Shown here: one piece after another, positions 45,279 to 55,043 of the stretch
Layout: every line of letters begins with the position of its first letter
Numbering within the stretch: position 1 is the stretch's first letter
From: Jeotgalicoccus meleagridis
GTDB taxonomy: Bacteria > Bacillota > Bacilli > Staphylococcales > Salinicoccaceae
Length of the DNA: 64,000 nucleotides
Assembly (NCBI RefSeq): GCF_903994045.1
Contig: NZ_CAJEWD010000007.1
Location: 1-64,000 of the forward strand
Direction of reading: 5' to 3'
Notes under the pieces: model-generated
Told to the model about the DNA's origin: nothing
The model's input: only the letters and a program-made list of their open reading frames with translations
Database searches by the model: none
Program-made: the position numbers and the translations under genes

Positions 45279-46430
45279 ATGAATAAAAAGTTAATTGTTA
45301 CATTTACCGTCGGTATCTTTTTACTAGGTATGATGGAACTTATTGTATCTGGTATTTTAGAACTCATGAGTAGTGATTTAGGAATCAGTCACGCACTTAC
45401 AGGTCAGTTAATTACAGTCTATGCGGTCAGTTTTGCCTTATTTGGGCCTTTACTCATTCGACTAACCGAAAATATGTCATCAAAATTAGTCGTACTTCTA
45501 TCTTTAGTTGTCTTTATTATTGGTAATGTTGTCTTTGGCTTATCTTCTACATTTGTCATGTTGTCAGTGGGGCGTGTGATTACCGCTATGGCAGCAGCTG
45601 TCTTTATCGTTAAGATTTTAGATATAACGGTTGTCTTATCAGAACCGAGAGTTAGAGGAAAAATGTTAGCAACAGTCTATATGGGCTTTTCAGCAGCTAA
45701 TGTTTTCGGGATTCCAATTGGGACTATAATCGGTGCTCAATTTGGTTGGCGAGTAATTTTTGCTGTAGTGATTGTCATTGCGATTTTAGTAGGTCTTGGG
45801 GTTCTCTTCTTTGTTAACTCTGAAGCTCTAAATGCTGACGTTGCACCAGGTGAGGTCAAGAGTAAGATTACATCTAAGAGAAATGTGACCTTATATATTA
45901 CAGTTACACTAGCGGTGCTCATTGGTAACTATATTATTTTAGGATATATATCACCGCTCATGACGTCACATGGTTACACTTTAGAGAATGTGTCATTCGC
46001 CTTATTGATAACAGGGATTGGCGGTATGACAGGCACTTATCTTGGTGGTAATTTAGTGGATAAAATCGGCGCTAAAATGACAGTCATATCGATGCTTTCA
46101 CTATTTTTAGTCAGCCTCTTTGTAATGCCTTTTCTCTACGGGACACCAATCTTATTTTACATTAACGTCTTTTGTTGGGCGCTGTTCCAATGGGCAACAT
46201 CTCCAGCAATTCAAGGTGGTTTAGTAGAAAATATTGAAGGATCAAGCTCTAATGTGTTTTCTTGGAATATGTCCGCTTTAAATTTAGGCATTGGGGTTGG
46301 GGCAGTGATTGGTGGAATATTCATCAATAACTTCGATATTTCTTATGGACCATGGCTTGGTTTTGTCATTGTTGCACTCGGAATGGTTGCTGCGATTAAC
46401 ATTAAAACAGGTCAAAAACAAGAGGTTTAA
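45279..46430 (+). CDS. MFS transporter (AraJ/PbuE-like, 12 TM)
   Basis: A 383-residue protein with about twelve transmembrane helices. Hallmarks of drug:H+ antiporter-like MFS proteins: VRGKMLATVYMGFSAANVFG in the first half and GGNLVDKIGAKMT in the loop between helices 8 and 9 region. The closest groups export sugars, purines or drugs; the substrate cannot be decided. The ribosome site is weak (TTGGAG). It has its own promoter. Confidence 0.85.
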   Translation: MNKKLIVTFTVGIFLLGMMELIVSGILELMSSDLGISHALTGQLITVYAVSFALFGPLLIRLTENMSSKLVVLLSLVVFIIGNVVFGLSSTFVMLSVGRVITAMAAAVFIVKILDITVVLSEPRVRGKMLATVYMGFSAANVFGIPIGTIIGAQFGWRVIFAVVIVIAILVGLGVLFFVNSEALNADVAPGEVKSKITSKRNVTLYITVTLAVLIGNYIILGYISPLMTSHGYTLENVSFALLITGIGGMTGTYLGGNLVDKIGAKMTVISMLSLFLVSLFVMPFLYGTPILFYINVFCWALFQWATSPAIQGGLVENIEGSSSNVFSWNMSALNLGIGVGAVIGGIFINNFDISYGPWLGFVIVALGMVAAINIKTGQKQEV

Positions 46431-46485
46431 AGTTTCATATCAGTTTAAATTCTTGTATATTTAAGTGATTAGGAGGACGGATTCT

Positions 46486-46755
46486 ATGTTAATGCGCTTG
46501 GTTTTAATCGTCATACTCAGTATAGTATCTATCTTTATCATTAACTACACAGGTTATGCATCACTTGAATATACACCGAAAAATATACTGTATGCTTCTA
46601 TTTTTATAATAGTGGCAACGATTATTTATAAAATACTCATTCGCTTTTTAAAGCTGTTTTTATTTGTAGTCATCGTTGTACCAGTTTTATTTATCTGTTA
46701 CTACTATCTTTACACATATATTACTGGCGCACCACCAGAATTCATGCAATTTTAA
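46486..46755 (+). CDS. Small membrane protein, unknown
   Basis: An 89-residue protein with three hydrophobic segments (about residues 3-20, 35-50 and 57-78) and no recognised family. The ATG at 46486 has AGGAGG 9 bases upstream; an upstream in-frame start at 46465 lacks a site. It follows the MFS gene by 55 bases and ends in a strong terminator, so it may be the second gene of that transcript. Function unknown. Confidence 0.6.
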   Translation: MLMRLVLIVILSIVSIFIINYTGYASLEYTPKNILYASIFIIVATIIYKILIRFLKLFLFVVIVVPVLFICYYYLYTYITGAPPEFMQF

Positions 46756-46757
46756 TT

Positions 46758-46793
46758 AATCGCATTTCTTTTATAAAAGAAATGCGATTTTTT
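46758..46793 (+). terminator. Terminator after the small membrane gene
   Basis: AATCGCATTTCTTTT pairs with the complement at 46775-46789, followed by T. Confidence 0.87.
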
Positions 46794-46849
46794 AATTTTA
46801 TTAGTAAGATTAGGATAAGTGAAAATTAATAAGACTAAGAGGTGTGAGT

Positions 46850-48043
46850 TTGAATAATAATCAGCCAATCCAATTTAAAGAACGGATTCATGAAATCGAT
46901 GGTATTCGTGGTTTTGCCTTATTAGGAATTCTAATGATGAATATTATGGCTTTTGCTGGACCTGATATTGAAGATGGTCTATCCAGTGAAAGAAGTGAGA
47001 TTTATACAGGATTTTGGAATGAATTATCTCTGTTTTTTATAAACGTATTTTTTACGACTAACTTTTTTACAATGTTTTCATTTTTATTCGGCCTAGGCTT
47101 TTATATTTTCTTATCTAGAGCAGAAGCCAAAGGAAGAAAACTCATACCCTTATTTTATAGAAGGATGTTTGTCCTACTAATATTCGGTTTACTACATGGC
47201 ATTTTCTTATGGTACGGTGATATTTTATGGACTTACGCGGTAGCAGGTGCCTTGCTCTTTTTCTTCTATAAGGTGAACGCTAAAATGAATTTAATCATTG
47301 CAATTCTTTTACTATCAGTGATTTCAGTTTTTATTCTCTTAGGGAGTCTACTTATATTTGTCAGTGGCCAAGAGATGAACGGTTATATTTTTGAACTTGG
47401 AATGACCGATGATATTTTGAACGGGACTTATAGTGATATTGTAGAAATGAACATAACTTTACTCGGCATTTCATTTTCTGGCATCATCTTTGTTGTACCA
47501 ATTGTTTTAGCCATGTTTTTAATTGGTCTCTATTTCGGTCAAAGAAAAATATTCAACAATATTGATGACAATTTAAGCTTATTTAAAAAATTAGCAGCAT
47601 TTGGATTGGGTCTTGGTCTACCAATTAAACTATTAACAGGCTACTGGACAACTTATGCCGGGGGAGATGTCTTATATTCAACGCTCGGTGAACTATCGAG
47701 TTCTTTAGGTGGTCCGCTTATGGCACTAGGGTATGTATCACTCTTAGTGCTATTAATGAAGAAATACAAAGCAATTGTTAAAATACTACAACCAGTCGGT
47801 CAGATGGCTTTAACGAATTATATTGGACAAACAGTGATCATGCTCTTGGTTTTCTATGTAGCGAATCTATTTAATAGTATCGATGCAATTTACTTTGTCC
47901 CTATAGTTCTACTAGTCTTTACCTTACAAATTGGCTTATCAAAATTGTGGATGTCTAAATTTGCCTATGGCCCACTTGAGTGGATTTGGAGATGTCTGAC
48001 TTATTTAAGTTTCATGTCGATAAAGAAAAAGGAGTCTAGCTAA
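46850..48043 (+). CDS. DUF418 (YeiB-like) membrane protein
   Basis: A 397-residue protein with about ten transmembrane helices. The N-terminus IHEIDGIRGFALLGILMMN is the DUF418/acyltransferase-3-like signature, and the C-terminal DUF418 core includes GQMALTNYIGQT and GPLEWIWR. The start is a TTG at 46850 with GAGG 7 bases upstream; a GTG at 46844 overlaps that site. Its stop shares a base with the response-regulator start (TAATG), so it is translationally coupled to the two-component system. Role unknown; cell-envelope function linked to the Bce-type module is inference. Confidence 0.8.
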   Translation: MNNNQPIQFKERIHEIDGIRGFALLGILMMNIMAFAGPDIEDGLSSERSEIYTGFWNELSLFFINVFFTTNFFTMFSFLFGLGFYIFLSRAEAKGRKLIPLFYRRMFVLLIFGLLHGIFLWYGDILWTYAVAGALLFFFYKVNAKMNLIIAILLLSVISVFILLGSLLIFVSGQEMNGYIFELGMTDDILNGTYSDIVEMNITLLGISFSGIIFVVPIVLAMFLIGLYFGQRKIFNNIDDNLSLFKKLAAFGLGLGLPIKLLTGYWTTYAGGDVLYSTLGELSSSLGGPLMALGYVSLLVLLMKKYKAIVKILQPVGQMALTNYIGQTVIMLLVFYVANLFNSIDAIYFVPIVLLVFTLQIGLSKLWMSKFAYGPLEWIWRCLTYLSFMSIKKKESS

Positions 48044-48717
48044 TGAAGTTACTCATTATTGAAGATGATAAAGTCCTATTAGACGAACTGATTCACCGAT
48101 TTAATGAATGGGATATAGAAAGCCAAGGAATCAATGATTTTTCAGACGTTATGACTGACTTTATAGATGTTAAGCCAAATCTTGTGATCATTGATATCAC
48201 GCTACCAAAATACGATGGTTTTTACTGGTGTCGAATGATTAGAAATATTTCTAGCGTACCTATTATCTTTTTATCGTCTAGAGATCACCCTCAGGATATG
48301 GTTATGAGTATGCAAATGGGGGCAGATGATTATGTGCAAAAACCATTTAACTTTGAAGTACTCAATGCTAAAGTTCAAGCACTCTTAAGACGGACTTATG
48401 AATATAAATCAAGAGATTTTGATGTCTTTAAATATAGAGATGCGGTCTTTGATTTTAAAAAGTTGATTATTACTAGAGGAGACGATGAGGTAGAGTTGAC
48501 TAAAAATGAATCTTTTATTCTATCTGTTTTATCTCAAAAAATGAATGAAGTTGTCTTAAGAAATGAGATTATAGAAGCACTTTGGGACGATTCAAGATTT
48601 ATAAGTGATAATACCTTAACGGTGAATGTCAATCGCTTAAGAAAAAAATTGGAATTGATTGGTTTAAACAATGCTGTAGAAACAAAAACTGGTAGCGGCT
48701 ATATCTTAAAGGGGTAG
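48043..48717 (+). CDS. Response regulator, BceR/GraR type (OmpR family)
   Basis: A 224-residue regulator. Receiver domain with acidic pocket EDD (7-9), phosphoacceptor Asp51 in IIDITLP and Lys in DDYVQKPFN; C-terminal winged helix ending VETKTGSGYILKG. BceR/GraR-like regulators turn on ABC transporters that remove bacitracin or cationic peptides from lipid targets. Followed by its kinase after 3 bases. A matching operator lies at 49711-49724, upstream of the ABC genes. Confidence 0.9.
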   Translation: MKLLIIEDDKVLLDELIHRFNEWDIESQGINDFSDVMTDFIDVKPNLVIIDITLPKYDGFYWCRMIRNISSVPIIFLSSRDHPQDMVMSMQMGADDYVQKPFNFEVLNAKVQALLRRTYEYKSRDFDVFKYRDAVFDFKKLIITRGDDEVELTKNESFILSVLSQKMNEVVLRNEIIEALWDDSRFISDNTLTVNVNRLRKKLELIGLNNAVETKTGSGYILKG

Positions 48718-48720
48718 AAC

Positions 48721-49713
48721 ATGTATTTTAAAGAAAATATTAGTGTGATTATTTTATTTCTCATAATGAATAGCTTTATAGTCTTAGTTGGCTTAGTAGA
48801 TAGTGGTATTCCAAATGTCTCTATCATTTACTTAGTTCTTTTCAATCTATTAATACTAGTAATTTACTTAGCTTGGGATTTTAATAGGAAAAGAACTTTT
48901 AGTAAAGAATTTGATGGTTTAAAGACCTTAAACGATATGGAAGGTATTAATAAACCTCATGTGAATGCTCAAAAACAAGTCTATGAAAAATTAGATGAGC
49001 TTAGAACTTATCACCAGACGCTCTTAGAAGAAGAAGCGGGGAAAACTAAAGAAAATTTAGATGAACTCACACGTTTTATTCATGATATGAAGATGCCTGT
49101 AACAACGATGAAATTAATGATTGATGACTTAGAAGGCACAGACCACGATAAGCTCGCAAGTGAGTGGACAAGACTGAATAACATGTTGAACGAAGTGCTC
49201 TATCTACAACGTTTACCTAATATTAAAAACGACTTATATATTGAACGCTTGAATATTAATGATTTAGTAAAAAGGTCTATATTAAAGCTTAGAAGTATTT
49301 GTATAAGAAAAAATATTGGCTTTGATGTTAACTTTCAAACAGATTATATTTATTCAGATAAGAAATGGCTGCAATTTGTGATCGATCAAATACTAGCCAA
49401 CTGTGTTAAATATTCAAGTGATAATGATATCGTCATTGTCGGTATCATGGAAGATGAGCATTTCAAGTTATCAGTGACTGATTTTGGACGTGGAATTAAA
49501 GAGAAAGATATCGATAATATTTTCCAAGCAGGCTTTACTTCAACATCTGATCACGATGACGATCAGTCAACAGGTATGGGCTTATATTTAAGTAAGGAAG
49601 TTTGTGATATTTTAAATATTAAATTGACTGCTCAATCAGAGTACCAAGAGTACACCACCATGACTTTAAGCTTCAATAAAGCAAATAACTTCTCTAATAT
49701 CACTATGAAGTGA
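48721..49713 (+). CDS. Intramembrane-sensing histidine kinase, BceS/GraS type
   Basis: A 330-residue kinase. Two N-terminal transmembrane helices (about 8-25 and 34-51) with only a short outside loop, so it has no sensor domain of its own; such kinases sense through the transporter permease. H-box FIHDMKMPVT with His121, N-box DQILANCVKYSS and G-box FGRGIKEKD, TGMGLYLSK. The terminator/operator hairpin overlaps the stop codon. Confidence 0.9.
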   Translation: MYFKENISVIILFLIMNSFIVLVGLVDSGIPNVSIIYLVLFNLLILVIYLAWDFNRKRTFSKEFDGLKTLNDMEGINKPHVNAQKQVYEKLDELRTYHQTLLEEEAGKTKENLDELTRFIHDMKMPVTTMKLMIDDLEGTDHDKLASEWTRLNNMLNEVLYLQRLPNIKNDLYIERLNINDLVKRSILKLRSICIRKNIGFDVNFQTDYIYSDKKWLQFVIDQILANCVKYSSDNDIVIVGIMEDEHFKLSVTDFGRGIKEKDIDNIFQAGFTSTSDHDDDQSTGMGLYLSKEVCDILNIKLTAQSEYQEYTTMTLSFNKANNFSNITMK

Positions 49714-49739
49714 CAATTCTGTCACTTCATAGTGCTTTT
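49701..49739 (+). promoter_or_regulatory. Hairpin containing a BceR-type operator (also a possible terminator)
   Basis: A 15-bp perfect stem (49701-49715 with 49720-49734) and T5 soon after would terminate the kinase transcript. Its centre, TGACA-ATTC-TGTCA (49711-49724), fits the Bce-type regulator consensus TNACA-N4-TGTAA at all but one position, and lies about 90 bases before the ABC gene start. Both roles could hold. Confidence 0.6.
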
Positions 49740-49814
49740 TGTTAGGAGAATCAAACGATAAAAGAGTATATAGAGTTTAAACTGTAGTTAATCATTAATA
49801 CAGGAGGAATTGAC

Positions 49815-50576
49815 ATGTTATTACAAGCGAGCAATATTAAAAAAAGTTATGGCAATAAATTTAATCGTACAGAAGTTTTAAAAGGTATAGATTTAAGTTT
49901 AGGAAAAGGGGAGTTTGTCTCCATTATGGGGGCATCAGGATCAGGTAAAACGACTTTACTAAATGTGCTTAGCTCAATCGATAAGGTGACAAGTGGACAT
50001 ATATACATCGATGGCTTTGATTTTACAACTTTAAAGGATAAAAAATTGGCAGACTTTAGAAAGACAGACTTAGGTTTTATCTTCCAAGAATATAACCTCT
50101 TAGACACTTTGACAATTAAAGAGAATATCATGCTACCACTATCGATACGTTCCATGTCTAAAAAAGAAGCAGAAGATCAATTTAATACGATTTCACAGCA
50201 ACTAGGCATCAGTGAATTAGCGGATAAATACCCTAGCCAAATCTCAGGGGGACAAGCTCAAAGAACAAGTGCTGCAAGAGCATTTATTCATCAACCTAAA
50301 ATTATCTTTGCAGATGAACCGACTGGCGCACTAGATTCTAAATCAGCGAGTGATCTTTTGAAAAAATTACAGCAACTCAATGAAAACTTAAATACAAGTG
50401 TACTTATGGTCACCCATGATGCTACTGCAGCGAGTTTCTCTAACCGAGTTGTCTTCTTAAAAGATGGTTTAGTCTACACCTCTTTAACACGTGGAGACAT
50501 GAGTCAGGATGATTACTATAGTGAAATCCTAGATACCCAGCGCGTCTTAGGTGGTGTACTTGATGAATCTAAATAG
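49815..50576 (+). CDS. ABC transporter ATP-binding protein, BceA/VraD type
   Basis: A 253-residue ATPase. Walker [10 protein letters not shown] at residues 39-47, signature ISGGQAQR, Walker [14 protein letters not shown]-loop VTHD. The MacB/LolD-like subfamily works with BceB-type permeases. AGGAGG precedes the ATG. It overlaps the permease gene by 14 bases. Expected role: resistance to peptide antibiotics and signalling to the kinase. Confidence 0.92.
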   Translation: MLLQASNIKKSYGNKFNRTEVLKGIDLSLGKGEFVSIMGASGSGKTTLLNVLSSIDKVTSGHIYIDGFDFTTLKDKKLADFRKTDLGFIFQEYNLLDTLTIKENIMLPLSIRSMSKKEAEDQFNTISQQLGISELADKYPSQISGGQAQRTSAARAFIHQPKIIFADEPTGALDSKSASDLLKKLQQLNENLNTSVLMVTHDATAASFSNRVVFLKDGLVYTSLTRGDMSQDDYYSEILDTQRVLGGVLDESK

Positions 50577-52482
50577 TTTAATTATCAAGAACTTTTCTAG
50601 AAACCTTAAGAATTATGGCTTGTATATATTTGCTTTAGTCTTTAGTGTGTCACTCTTCTTTTCACTTTTGACTTTGACCTTAGATGACAAGGCAAGTAAA
50701 GAGATATCACAAAGTACAATGATGACCTCTTTATTCTCAGTTGGTGCCTTTGTCATTGTCATTATTATCATTTTCTTTGTCATGTATGCGAATTTAATTT
50801 TTATCAAAAGAAGACATAGAGAACTTGCCTTATTTCAACTTATCGGCATGAATAAGTCTAAAGTGTTTAGAATTTTACTCGTTGAAAACTTCTTCATTTA
50901 CTTCGGCAGCTTAATTTGTGGAATTATTTTAGGATTCTTTATCTCAAGACTCCTATTGATGATCTTAATGAACATTATTGGCGTTGACCTCTTAGTTGAA
51001 ATGAACTTTTCTATAACAGCTGCCCTTGTTACAGCAGGAATCTTTATCTTAATTTTTATCTTTTTGCTGATACAAAACAAATACTTTTTACACCGTCATC
51101 AGTTAATTGACTTGTTGAAACTGAATAAAGTCTCAGAAGCTAGTCAAAAACCGATTGGACTTGCTACAGGACTATTCGGTGTTTTAGGTATTATTATGGT
51201 TGCAGTGGGTTATTTCTTATCGACTAAAATGTTTGAATGGGCGATGGAAAATCCAATACTGTTGCCGGTCTTAATGATTGGTATTCTCGTTCTAACAATC
51301 GTCGGAAGCTATCTCTTATTCAAATGTGGGATTGCTTTAATCTTAAATATTTTCAGAAAGAGAAAAGCAGGCCATGTTAACGTCAATGATGTGCTGTCAA
51401 CAACATCAATCATGTTTAAAATGCGTTCAAATGCCTTCTTGCTGACAGTAATTACAGTGATTACAGCAATCAGTATAACTGCGATGTCGCTATCATATAT
51501 CAATTACTATTCTACAGAAAAAATGTTAGAGAGTACTGAGCCTTATGACTATACAGTAGAGAATAAAGAAGACCTTGATTATTACGAAACTCTCTTAAAA
51601 GATCATGGTTATGACATAGAAAAATATGAAAAAACTTTTATGAGTTCTCATGTTGAGATGGATATGGAGAGTCCATTACCTGAACAAGAAATCAGCTATC
51701 CTATTGTCAGCGATGAAGAATTTGAAGGGTATGACTTAAAAAATAATGAAGTGTATGTCACAGGAACCTTAGCAATCTTAGACTTTTTCACTAACATGGA
51801 GGAAGGGACAGCCGTTACTTTCGTGAATGATGATAGTTACGAAAAGACTTTAGAAATTACTAAAGTATATACAGAAGGTATTCTACCTTCTAGGCTGACA
51901 TTTGGTATGCCTGTTTTAATCGTAGACGATCAAATCTATCAGGAGTTAAAAGAAAATGAAGCCTATGAAAAAGAGCATGACATGCCGACGGAGTTATTCG
52001 CCTTTAATATCGTTGATGGTGATAACGATGAGATATTAGAGTTAATGGATAAAGAAGAAAATCCTAGCTTTACATCTAAGCAAAAATCTTATGATGAAAT
52101 GATTCAAATGTCAGGCATGTTGATGTTTATCTTAGGATATCTCGGATTCGCTTTCCTTCTCACATCAGGTTGTATTTTATACTTCAAACAAATTGATGAG
52201 TGTGAGAATGAAAAAGGATCATATAGAGTTTTAAGAAAACTCGGCTTTACAAACAATGAAATCTTAAGAGGACTTATCTATAAGATGATTATCTCATTTG
52301 GTATTCCACTGATTATCGGTCTACTGCATTCACTATTTGCAGTTAAATCAGGCTGGTTCATTTTCGGTATTGAAATGTGGAAACCGACTCTAATTGTCAT
52401 GCTAGTCTATACGATTCTGTACTCAATCTTTAGCTTAATGTCACTGTTATATTATAAGAGAACAGTGAACAATAGCTTATAA
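50563..52482 (+). CDS. ABC transporter permease, BceB/VraG type
   Basis: A 639-residue permease. Transmembrane helix 1 is at about residues 17-36 and FtsX-type helices follow to about residue 310. A large outside domain spans about residues 315-520, the BceB hallmark that touches the peptide-lipid complex and passes the signal to the kinase. Four helices end the protein. The ATG at 50563 has AGGTGG about 8 bases upstream. It forms one functional unit with the upstream ATPase, kinase and regulator. Confidence 0.9.
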   Translation: MNLNSLIIKNFSRNLKNYGLYIFALVFSVSLFFSLLTLTLDDKASKEISQSTMMTSLFSVGAFVIVIIIIFFVMYANLIFIKRRHRELALFQLIGMNKSKVFRILLVENFFIYFGSLICGIILGFFISRLLLMILMNIIGVDLLVEMNFSITAALVTAGIFILIFIFLLIQNKYFLHRHQLIDLLKLNKVSEASQKPIGLATGLFGVLGIIMVAVGYFLSTKMFEWAMENPILLPVLMIGILVLTIVGSYLLFKCGIALILNIFRKRKAGHVNVNDVLSTTSIMFKMRSNAFLLTVITVITAISITAMSLSYINYYSTEKMLESTEPYDYTVENKEDLDYYETLLKDHGYDIEKYEKTFMSSHVEMDMESPLPEQEISYPIVSDEEFEGYDLKNNEVYVTGTLAILDFFTNMEEGTAVTFVNDDSYEKTLEITKVYTEGILPSRLTFGMPVLIVDDQIYQELKENEAYEKEHDMPTELFAFNIVDGDNDEILELMDKEENPSFTSKQKSYDEMIQMSGMLMFILGYLGFAFLLTSGCILYFKQIDECENEKGSYRVLRKLGFTNNEILRGLIYKMIISFGIPLIIGLLHSLFAVKSGWFIFGIEMWKPTLIVMLVYTILYSIFSLMSLLYYKRTVNNSL

Positions 52483-52487
52483 AATAT

Positions 52488-52522
52488 AAGATCACTAGAC
52501 CAAGTGTCTAGTGATCTTTTTT
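52488..52522. terminator. Bidirectional terminator after the permease
   Basis: AAGATCACTAGAC/GTCTAGTGATCTT (52488-52500/52506-52518), then T6. Confidence 0.88.
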
Positions 52523-52549
52523 ACTTATTTATAATAATTGCCTACGCAA

Positions 52550-53038
52550 TTATCTATTATCTACTTTTTCAGGGTACATATCATGATTCATCATTCTGTG
52601 ATTACTCATCTCTTCATATTTAGTCCCTGGTCTTCCGTAATTGACATAAGGATCGATGGAGATACCACCACGTGGTGTGAATTTACCCCAAACTTCAATA
52701 TATTTAGGATCCATTAATTTCACCAAGTCATCTAAAATCATATTCATACTCGACTCATGAAAACCACCATGGTTTCTATAAGAAAATAAATAGAGTTTTA
52801 ATGATTTACTTTCGACCATCTTAACATCGGGTATGTATGAAATATATACTGTTGCAAAATCCGGCTGACCAGTCATTGGACATAAAGTCGTAAACTCAGG
52901 ACAATTAAATTTAACGAAATAATCTCTATTTGGAAAGTCGTTGTCGAAGGTTTCTAAGACTTCAGGATTGTATTCGTAATTGTACGGTACTTCTTGGTTA
53001 CCTAGTAAAGTTAAATCTTTTGAATAATCTTTTGACAT
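52550..53038 (-). CDS. queF: NADPH-dependent 7-cyano-7-deazaguanine reductase
   Basis: A 162-residue YkvM-type QueF that reduces preQ0 to preQ1 in queuosine synthesis. The catalytic Cys is in [14 protein letters not shown] and the family motif [17 protein letters not shown] follows. No other queuosine gene is near and I see no preQ1 riboswitch upstream. Confidence 0.95.
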   Translation of the reverse strand: MSKDYSKDLTLLGNQEVPYNYEYNPEVLETFDNDFPNRDYFVKFNCPEFTTLCPMTGQPDFATVYISYIPDVKMVESKSLKLYLFSYRNHGGFHESSMNMILDDLVKLMDPKYIEVWGKFTPRGGISIDPYVNYGRPGTKYEEMSNHRMMNHDMYPEKVDNR

Positions 53039-53170
53039 GTTTGAATTCTCCTAGATTAATATTATTCAGTCACGATTTCATTATACAATTCTTTCAAATA
53101 GTTGTCTTTTATATATCTTACTTTGAATTTTTTGATAATATTGAAGTAAGAAAGAGAGGCTCGACATATT

Positions 53171-54076
53171 ATGAAGATAAAAAAGTTTAAAATCGGTGAC
53201 TATCATGCCGAAGTGACCGCTATTCTTGGGGAGACTGGTGTTAAGTTTGAGAAGAAACCAGCTATCGTCATATGTCCAGGTGGTTCTTATATGTATGTAT
53301 CTAAAAGAGAAAGTGAAGCTGTTGCATATGATTTTCTTAAAAGAGGCTATCAAGTATTCATTTTAAACTATTCTACAATTGGCACCATGATAGAAAGAGA
53401 AGGTCGACAAGCCTCAAGAGATGAACTTTATCAAATTGCTTCTATGGTAGAAGATGATAGGGTGTTAGGTTCAGAGTTTCCAAATCCGCTTATTGAACTT
53501 GCTTTAACCTTTGCACATATCCGTGAACATATTCATGAATATAATGTTGATTCTGATAATATTGGAGTGATTGGTTTTTCTGCTGGTGGACATCTAGCCG
53601 CTAGTTTAAGTGTACATTGGAATACGGACTGGTTAAGTGATTTAGTTGGCAAGGAAGCCAGATGGTTTAGACCGAATTTTCAAGTGTTAGCTTATCCAAT
53701 TCTTGATTATGAATTGAACGGCGAAATCGCAAAAGAACGTGGTGTTGGTGACCCGATTTATATGTCCATGGCTAGCCGTATGGTTTTTGGTGCTAAAATA
53801 GAAGATGACATACTTGATAAGGCAACCTTAAAAAATCATGTGAGCTCAGATACCCCTAAGACTTTTATTTGGCACACAGTGGGCGACCGCTTAGTATACG
53901 TAAAAAATGCTTTAGACTTTGCTGATGCACTAGAAAAGGCTGGAGTACCATGGGAAATTCATACTTTTAACAAAGGTGATCACGGTTTAAGTGTGGCGAG
54001 TGAAATTACGGGTACTGTCAATACTCACGTGCAAAAATGGATACCCTTAATGTTTGAATGGTTAGAAGGAAAATAA
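53171..54076 (+). CDS. Alpha/beta hydrolase, acetylesterase type
   Basis: A 301-residue hydrolase of the BD-FAE/esterase-lipase group. Oxyanion strand VICPGGSYMYVSKRE, nucleophile elbow GFSAGGHLAAS (Ser intact), acid in VGDRLVYVKN and His in GDHGLS. It likely removes acetyl or similar groups from sugars or xenobiotics; the substrate is unknown. Unlike the hydrolase at 4554 its catalytic site is complete. Confidence 0.87.
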   Translation: MKIKKFKIGDYHAEVTAILGETGVKFEKKPAIVICPGGSYMYVSKRESEAVAYDFLKRGYQVFILNYSTIGTMIEREGRQASRDELYQIASMVEDDRVLGSEFPNPLIELALTFAHIREHIHEYNVDSDNIGVIGFSAGGHLAASLSVHWNTDWLSDLVGKEARWFRPNFQVLAYPILDYELNGEIAKERGVGDPIYMSMASRMVFGAKIEDDILDKATLKNHVSSDTPKTFIWHTVGDRLVYVKNALDFADALEKAGVPWEIHTFNKGDHGLSVASEITGTVNTHVQKWIPLMFEWLEGK

Positions 54077-54080
54077 AAAA

Positions 54081-54100
54081 AGCCGCTAGTACTAGCGGCT
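54081..54100. terminator. Terminator between convergent genes
   Basis: A 20-base perfect palindrome around CTAGTACTAG, preceded by A7. It includes the stop codon of the small minus-strand gene. Confidence 0.75.
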
Positions 54101-54310
54101 CACATAATCCAAGTGATATTCAGTATACAATTCTGAATGGTAAGGATAAATCAACTGGACGATCAGATCATTTTCATCAAGGTCGGGATGATTTGTAACA
54201 CATTCATATACAAAATCGTTTACTGAGGATCGCTCCTCTTGTATGTTATGGATTATTTTAAAGAATTTGTGATTTTCATTGGAGTTCATACATTTTATTA
54301 ATATGTTCAT
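54092..54310 (-). CDS. Small protein of unknown function
   Basis: A 72-residue, acidic protein without membrane segment or known motif (MNILIKCMNSNENHKFF at its start; many Asp/Glu/His in the C-terminal half). The ATG at 54308-54310 has GGAG 9 bases upstream, the only strong reason to call it. It is divergent from a GNAT gene. I do not recognise a family. Confidence 0.55.
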   Translation of the reverse strand: MNILIKCMNSNENHKFFKIIHNIQEERSSVNDFVYECVTNHPDLDENDLIVQLIYPYHSELYTEYHLDYVSR

Positions 54311-54388
54311 GCTAACCAACTCCTCAGTATGAATATAACCAAACAGAAGAATAGCTAAACATCATATATAAGAAAGAAGGGATTTTAT

Positions 54389-55012
54389 ATGAACTTTGTA
54401 AAATTAACTAAGAATGACGTCGATGATATGTGCCTATTACAGGACTCTGTCTATGAATTTTTAGAGCAAAAAGAAGTCTTACAAAAATTGACTAGAGAAG
54501 AGTTTGAAAAGGGTGTTGAACAAGGTTATACAGCAGGAGTCTTTGTAGATGGTCAACTGGTAGCCCTCCGAACTATGTATTTACCAGATCTAGATGAAGA
54601 AGAGCACTTGGCTGACGACGTTGGTGTCCCTCGTGAACGCTCTATTTATTCGGAAATATCACTTGTTCATCCGAATCATAGAGGACAAGGTTTACAGACG
54701 AAGATGGGTGAGTTCTTAATTGATCAAGTGAAAGGTTCAGGAGACTTTGACTATATATTCTCTACTGTTATGCCATCCAACTTAGCGAGTCTAAAAGATA
54801 AGTTTAAACTCGGCTTCAAAATCATGAGAACACGTCTAAAGTATAATGGTAAAAGAAGACACATCTTGTATTTACCATTAGAAAGTGAACTTAAAGCAGA
54901 TAACGAAATGATTAAAGTTAAGTATGACAACTATGATTGGATGATGAACGATGGTCAAAATTATATTGGCTGGAAACTAGACGGAGAATTTATAGAGTAC
55001 TATAAGAAATAA
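54389..55012 (+). CDS. GNAT family N-acetyltransferase
   Basis: A 207-residue protein. The central part has the GNAT beta strands and acetyl-CoA loop SLVHPNHRGQGLQTKMGEFL. The C-terminal 40 residues end in YIGWKLDGEFIEYYKK. The acceptor is unknown; amines or protein N-termini are possible. GAAAGAAGGGA precedes the ATG. Confidence 0.85.
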   Translation: MNFVKLTKNDVDDMCLLQDSVYEFLEQKEVLQKLTREEFEKGVEQGYTAGVFVDGQLVALRTMYLPDLDEEEHLADDVGVPRERSIYSEISLVHPNHRGQGLQTKMGEFLIDQVKGSGDFDYIFSTVMPSNLASLKDKFKLGFKIMRTRLKYNGKRRHILYLPLESELKADNEMIKVKYDNYDWMMNDGQNYIGWKLDGEFIEYYKK

Positions 55013-55043
55013 GATAAAAAACGTAAATAAGGGCGGGAAATGA

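Noticed and set aside
53039-53170. Possible preQ1 riboswitch upstream of queF
   Set aside because: No hairpin plus A-rich tail overlapping the ribosome site could be found in the minus-strand leader.
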